This document shows positions 16,141 to 18,489 of a stretch of 18,489 nucleotides of DNA, piece by piece. A program made the position numbers and the translations under genes. Where the stretch lies: positions 1-18,489 of the forward strand of contig DATANR010000178.1 of the NCBI GenBank assembly GCA_036266155.1, read 5' to 3'. Under the pieces are notes generated by a model. The model made no database searches. It had not been told where the DNA came from and was given only the letters and a program-made list of their open reading frames with translations. The stretch comes from SIAJ01 sp036266155. Its GTDB lineage: Bacteria > Planctomycetota > Planctomycetia > Gemmatales > Gemmataceae. Position 1 is the first letter of the stretch; every line of letters begins with the position of its first letter.

Positions 16141-16196
16141 GTTTGCAGATCGGAGCGACCGTCGATTAATCGACCGCTCCCGTAATCTGCACAAAC
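16141..16196. repeat. Long imperfect stem-loop across the ATPase stop codon
   Basis: The 56 nt can fold end to end: GTTTG (16141-16145) with CAAAC (16192-16196), CAGAT (16146-16150) with ATCTG (16185-16189), GGAGCG (16152-16157) with CGCTCC (16175-16180), and the 14-bp palindrome GTCGATTAATCGAC (16161-16174) at the tip. It covers the ATPase stop (16166-16168) and ends 19 nt before the permease start. No T-tract follows, so attenuation, mRNA processing or coupling control between the two genes is more likely than termination. Confidence 0.6.
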
Positions 16197-16885
16197 ACGT
16201 CTTCCAGCGTCTTGCCGCGGTACTGTGAACGGACGCCATCCAGCGTGCCGTGGGCGGCAACGCGGCCCTGATGGATCAGGATCACGGAGTCGCAGGTCAT
16301 TTCCACTTCGGGCAGAATGTGGGTCGAGAGCAACAAGGTGTGCTCCTGGCCCAGCTCCTTGATCAGCTTGCGCGTCTCGCGGATCTGCGTCGGGTCCAGG
16401 CCGACGGTCGGTTCGTCGAGCACCAAGACCGGCGGATTGGCAATCAGGGCGTCCGCGAGGCCCACGCGCTGCCGATAACCCTTCGACAGTGTGCCGATCA
16501 GTTGCCGGCGAACGTCGCGGAGCCAGCAACGGTCGAGCACGTAGCCAAGCCGCTGGTTGGTATCGCGACGATTCATTCCTTTGAGGCCGCCGCGGAAGCG
16601 CAGGTATTCCTCGACGCGCATCTCGGTGTAGAGCGGACAGCCTTCGGAGAGGTAGCCGATCTTCCGCCGGGCGGCGATCGGGTCCCAGAAGACGTCGTGG
16701 CCATCGATGGAGGCCTTGCCGGACGTGGCCGTCAGGTAGCCGGTGAGGATGCGCATCGTGGTCGACTTGCCCGCCCCGTTCGGGCCGAGGAAGCCGACCA
16801 CCTGTCCGCGGGCAACGTCAAACGAGACATCGCGGACGGCGGCATAGTCGCCATAAAACTTGGTAAGGTTCTCGACGTGGATCAT
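16166..16885 (-). CDS. ABC transporter ATPase, GldA-like
   Basis: The 239-residue ATPase has Walker A GPNGAGKSTT (34-43), a YLSEG segment (79-83) where most ABC proteins have a Q-loop glutamine, the variant signature LSKGYRQRVG (133-142), Walker B VLVLDEPTVGLDP (153-165) and the H-loop in STHILPE (187-193). The LSKGYRQR signature and C-terminal LEDVFVQIT are typical of the GldA/NatA-like group that energises GldF-type permeases. I place the start at ATG 16885 (MIHVENLTKFYG) because family members begin there; an in-frame ATG at 16948 adds 21 residues, and neither has a clear ribosome site. It is the first gene of the ATPase-permease-GldG series and lies 114 nt downstream of the LarA-like gene. 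Confidence 0.92.
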   Translation of the reverse strand: MIHVENLTKFYGDYAAVRDVSFDVARGQVVGFLGPNGAGKSTTMRILTGYLTATSGKASIDGHDVFWDPIAARRKIGYLSEGCPLYTEMRVEEYLRFRGGLKGMNRRDTNQRLGYVLDRCWLRDVRRQLIGTLSKGYRQRVGLADALIANPPVLVLDEPTVGLDPTQIRETRKLIKELGQEHTLLLSTHILPEVEMTCDSVILIHQGRVAAHGTLDGVRSQYRGKTLEDVFVQITGAVD

Positions 16886-16999
16886 GGGAGGTCGTCGATC
16901 GCCGGTGGGGTCAATCTCGGGGTGCAAGGTTTGGATTAGGCCGAGCATGCGGATGCGGCAAGTCGTTGGCGGGCAACCGTTACGCGGGGGCGGACGCCG

Positions 17000-18307
17000 T
17001 CAATGTGTCGTTGTTCCCCGTTTCGCCCGCACCGAATGCGGAAACAGCTTCTCTTGCTCAAGGTTACCCGACGCATCGAATGTCATGGGCCGGCCTTCCT
17101 TACCCACCGCCAACTTCTCATTCGCACGGCCAGCGTCCACAAGCGCTTTGGAAACCCACAACTCGGCCACTTCGAGCGTGTTCGGCACGATCGCGAACTT
17201 GAGCCGATCCGCAATCGGCTGCCAGCAGGTGTCGACGGCCTGTTCGATGACCTCGCGATCTGTGGGGAACGCGATCGGCAGCTTGGAGCGCAACAGGAAC
17301 CGGGCCGTCAGGTTGTTCATTCGGAAGGGAACCTGATCGATCGATTTAAGCAAGCGCTCGGTCGTCAGGTCCGCGATGCCGACGCCGGTGGCGTTGCCGT
17401 GGCTTTCCGGCGACACGTCGAGACAGGCGATCCGCGTGATCTTCGGTTTATTCGTTTCCAACTCGGGAGCGGCTTCGATCAACAGTCGACCAACGACATT
17501 GGGGTCGATCCCGGCGCCGGAATAGTTCTTGCCGATCTCGCCGACGATCAGCACGTCGAGTTCGTCGAACGGGATTTTGCCCATCAAGTCGCGGGAGCGC
17601 TCGAGCAGGCCCGGCTCGACAGCGAGCAACTCAGCGCGATCGACTGCCTGAACGATGGCGGTGTCCTCGTTCGAGTTTTCGACGATGGCCAGGCCGCCGA
17701 GGAATTTGGTTTTCTCCAGGATCACTTTTTGCGACTCGACCATCATCTGCTGCAAGCCCTTCCAGCCCCAGCGATGATGTTGCGACGCGCCTTCGCGTTT
17801 ACCGAGGCCGATCACGCACATCTTCACGATGCCGGACTCGTATTGGCCGCGGAAATCGGTGTGCGGCTTGATCCGCGAAATGGTGACAACGCCATCGGCT
17901 GCCAGGGCGTTGCGATCCCACCACACCGGATCGCCCCATGAGTTGGTGCCGATTTCCTGCGAATCCATGTCAGTCTTGACCGCCACACCAAGGTGTTTTT
18001 CGTCGATCTGGTAGCTGGCAAGCAACTCGCGCTGGCCTTCCGCGTTTGCCCCGCCGTGCGAGCCCATCGCGGCGACGATGAACGGTTTCGCCCCCAGTTC
18101 CTTGAGCGCTTCCACGCTCGTCTTGACGATCAGGCCAATGTGCCGGATGCCACGGGAACCGCAGCCGATGGCGATGCGGTCGCCGGGCTTGATCCGTTTG
18201 GCGATCGCCGACTCCTTCCATTGCCGACGGACCTCGGCCGGCACGTCGGCAACGGTCGGTTGCGGGGCGATCTGGCGGACGTGATAAAGGAGCGGCAAGT
18301 CGATCAT
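17000..18307 (-). CDS. Lactate racemase-domain (LarA-like, DUF2088) protein
   Basis: The 435-residue protein matches the DUF2088/LarA N-terminal domain by RIAIGCGSRGIRHIG (44-58), MGSHGGAN (81-88), ISRIKPHTDFRGQYESGIVKM (from 143) and IGLGKREGASQHH (166-178). His84, His149 and Lys162 are candidates for the residues that hold the nickel-pincer cofactor in true LarA. However, the spacing from His149 to Lys162 is 13, whereas I recall 10 in LarA (His174, Lys184), and no larB, larC or larE gene is present here. It should be called a LarA-like protein of unknown substrate. No signal peptide. ATG 18307 follows GGTGAT at about 5 nt. It is upstream of the ABC ATPase on the same strand with a 114-nt gap, so co-transcription is possible but not shown. 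Confidence 0.85.
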   Translation of the reverse strand: MIDLPLLYHVRQIAPQPTVADVPAEVRRQWKESAIAKRIKPGDRIAIGCGSRGIRHIGLIVKTSVEALKELGAKPFIVAAMGSHGGANAEGQRELLASYQIDEKHLGVAVKTDMDSQEIGTNSWGDPVWWDRNALAADGVVTISRIKPHTDFRGQYESGIVKMCVIGLGKREGASQHHRWGWKGLQQMMVESQKVILEKTKFLGGLAIVENSNEDTAIVQAVDRAELLAVEPGLLERSRDLMGKIPFDELDVLIVGEIGKNYSGAGIDPNVVGRLLIEAAPELETNKPKITRIACLDVSPESHGNATGVGIADLTTERLLKSIDQVPFRMNNLTARFLLRSKLPIAFPTDREVIEQAVDTCWQPIADRLKFAIVPNTLEVAELWVSKALVDAGRANEKLAVGKEGRPMTFDASGNLEQEKLFPHSVRAKRGTTTH

Positions 18308-18489
18308 GGTATCACCAGATGGGAGATGCCATCATCTTCGGTCTGCCGACGGTGCACGGCAACCATGCGAATGAAAGTCGCCTTTTTCTTTCGCGTATCT
18401 GCCGGTATACGCCCGCCTCGTTATTGGCAAGGATGCTTATTCGCAAGTGGTTGAAGGATAAAGGATTCAGAAGGCGAGCGGAGCCGCGT
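18308..18489. other. Upstream flank of the LarA-like gene, no gene seen
   Basis: This 182-nt end of the window contains no coding sequence I can support. It should hold the promoter of the LarA-like gene, but no convincing -35/-10 pair is visible. A small inverted repeat GCGTAT (18393-18398) / ATACGC (18407-18412) is the only structure noticed. Confidence 0.5.

Noticed and set aside
18393..18412. Inverted repeat GCGTAT/ATACGC as an operator
   Set aside because: Only 6-bp arms; expected by chance in this length and not tied to a visible promoter.

Overview
The window looks like chromosomal DNA of a GC-rich planctomycete, most likely of the Gemmata/Pirellula side of the phylum. That is inferred from gene types and not from a marker gene. 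The clues are a secreted PQQ-type beta-propeller protein beginning with a WPQFRGP motif, a Tat-exported Gfo/Idh/MocA oxidoreductase, a secreted alpha/beta hydrolase, and a GldA/GldF/GldG-DUF4340 cluster with an exceptionally large DUF4340 protein. No rRNA, tRNA, CRISPR array or transposase was seen.

Layout. Positions 1-6067 hold ordinary single genes: ettA (ABC-F translation factor, minus strand), the beta-propeller protein (minus), the Gfo/Idh/MocA protein (plus, diverging from the propeller gene), the hydrolase (minus, convergent with the oxidoreductase) and a Nudix hydrolase (plus). Two kinds of palindromic repeat sit in the gaps: a perfect 34-bp inverted repeat at 1770-1853, and a REP-like CGCCGCTTGCGGCG family present as a head-to-head pair at 4502-4545 and a single copy at 5523-5542.

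Positions 6077-18307 are all minus strand and read, in transcription order: a lactate-racemase-domain (LarA-like, DUF2088) protein, an ABC ATPase (GldA-like), an ABC-2 permease (GldF-like), a large GldG-like membrane/coiled-coil protein, a 66-aa acidic protein, a 473-aa protein with a C-terminal nucleoside 2-deoxyribosyltransferase/TIR-like domain, and a 1537-aa membrane-anchored protein made of about nine DUF4340-like modules. ATPase, permease, GldG and DUF4340 proteins are commonly encoded together and are thought to form one ABC-type export or envelope complex.

The most interesting segment is about 10.72-12.46 kb. It is clearly AT-richer than its surroundings, it separates gldG from its usual DUF4340 neighbour, and it carries only the small acidic gene and the deoxyribosyltransferase-like gene. 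An identical 8-bp sequence (AGAATCAC) lies at both edges, and removing the segment between the copies would restore gldG followed 28 nt later by the DUF4340 start codon. I read this as a small inserted cargo, possibly a two-gene defence or toxin-antitoxin-like unit; the function is a hypothesis.
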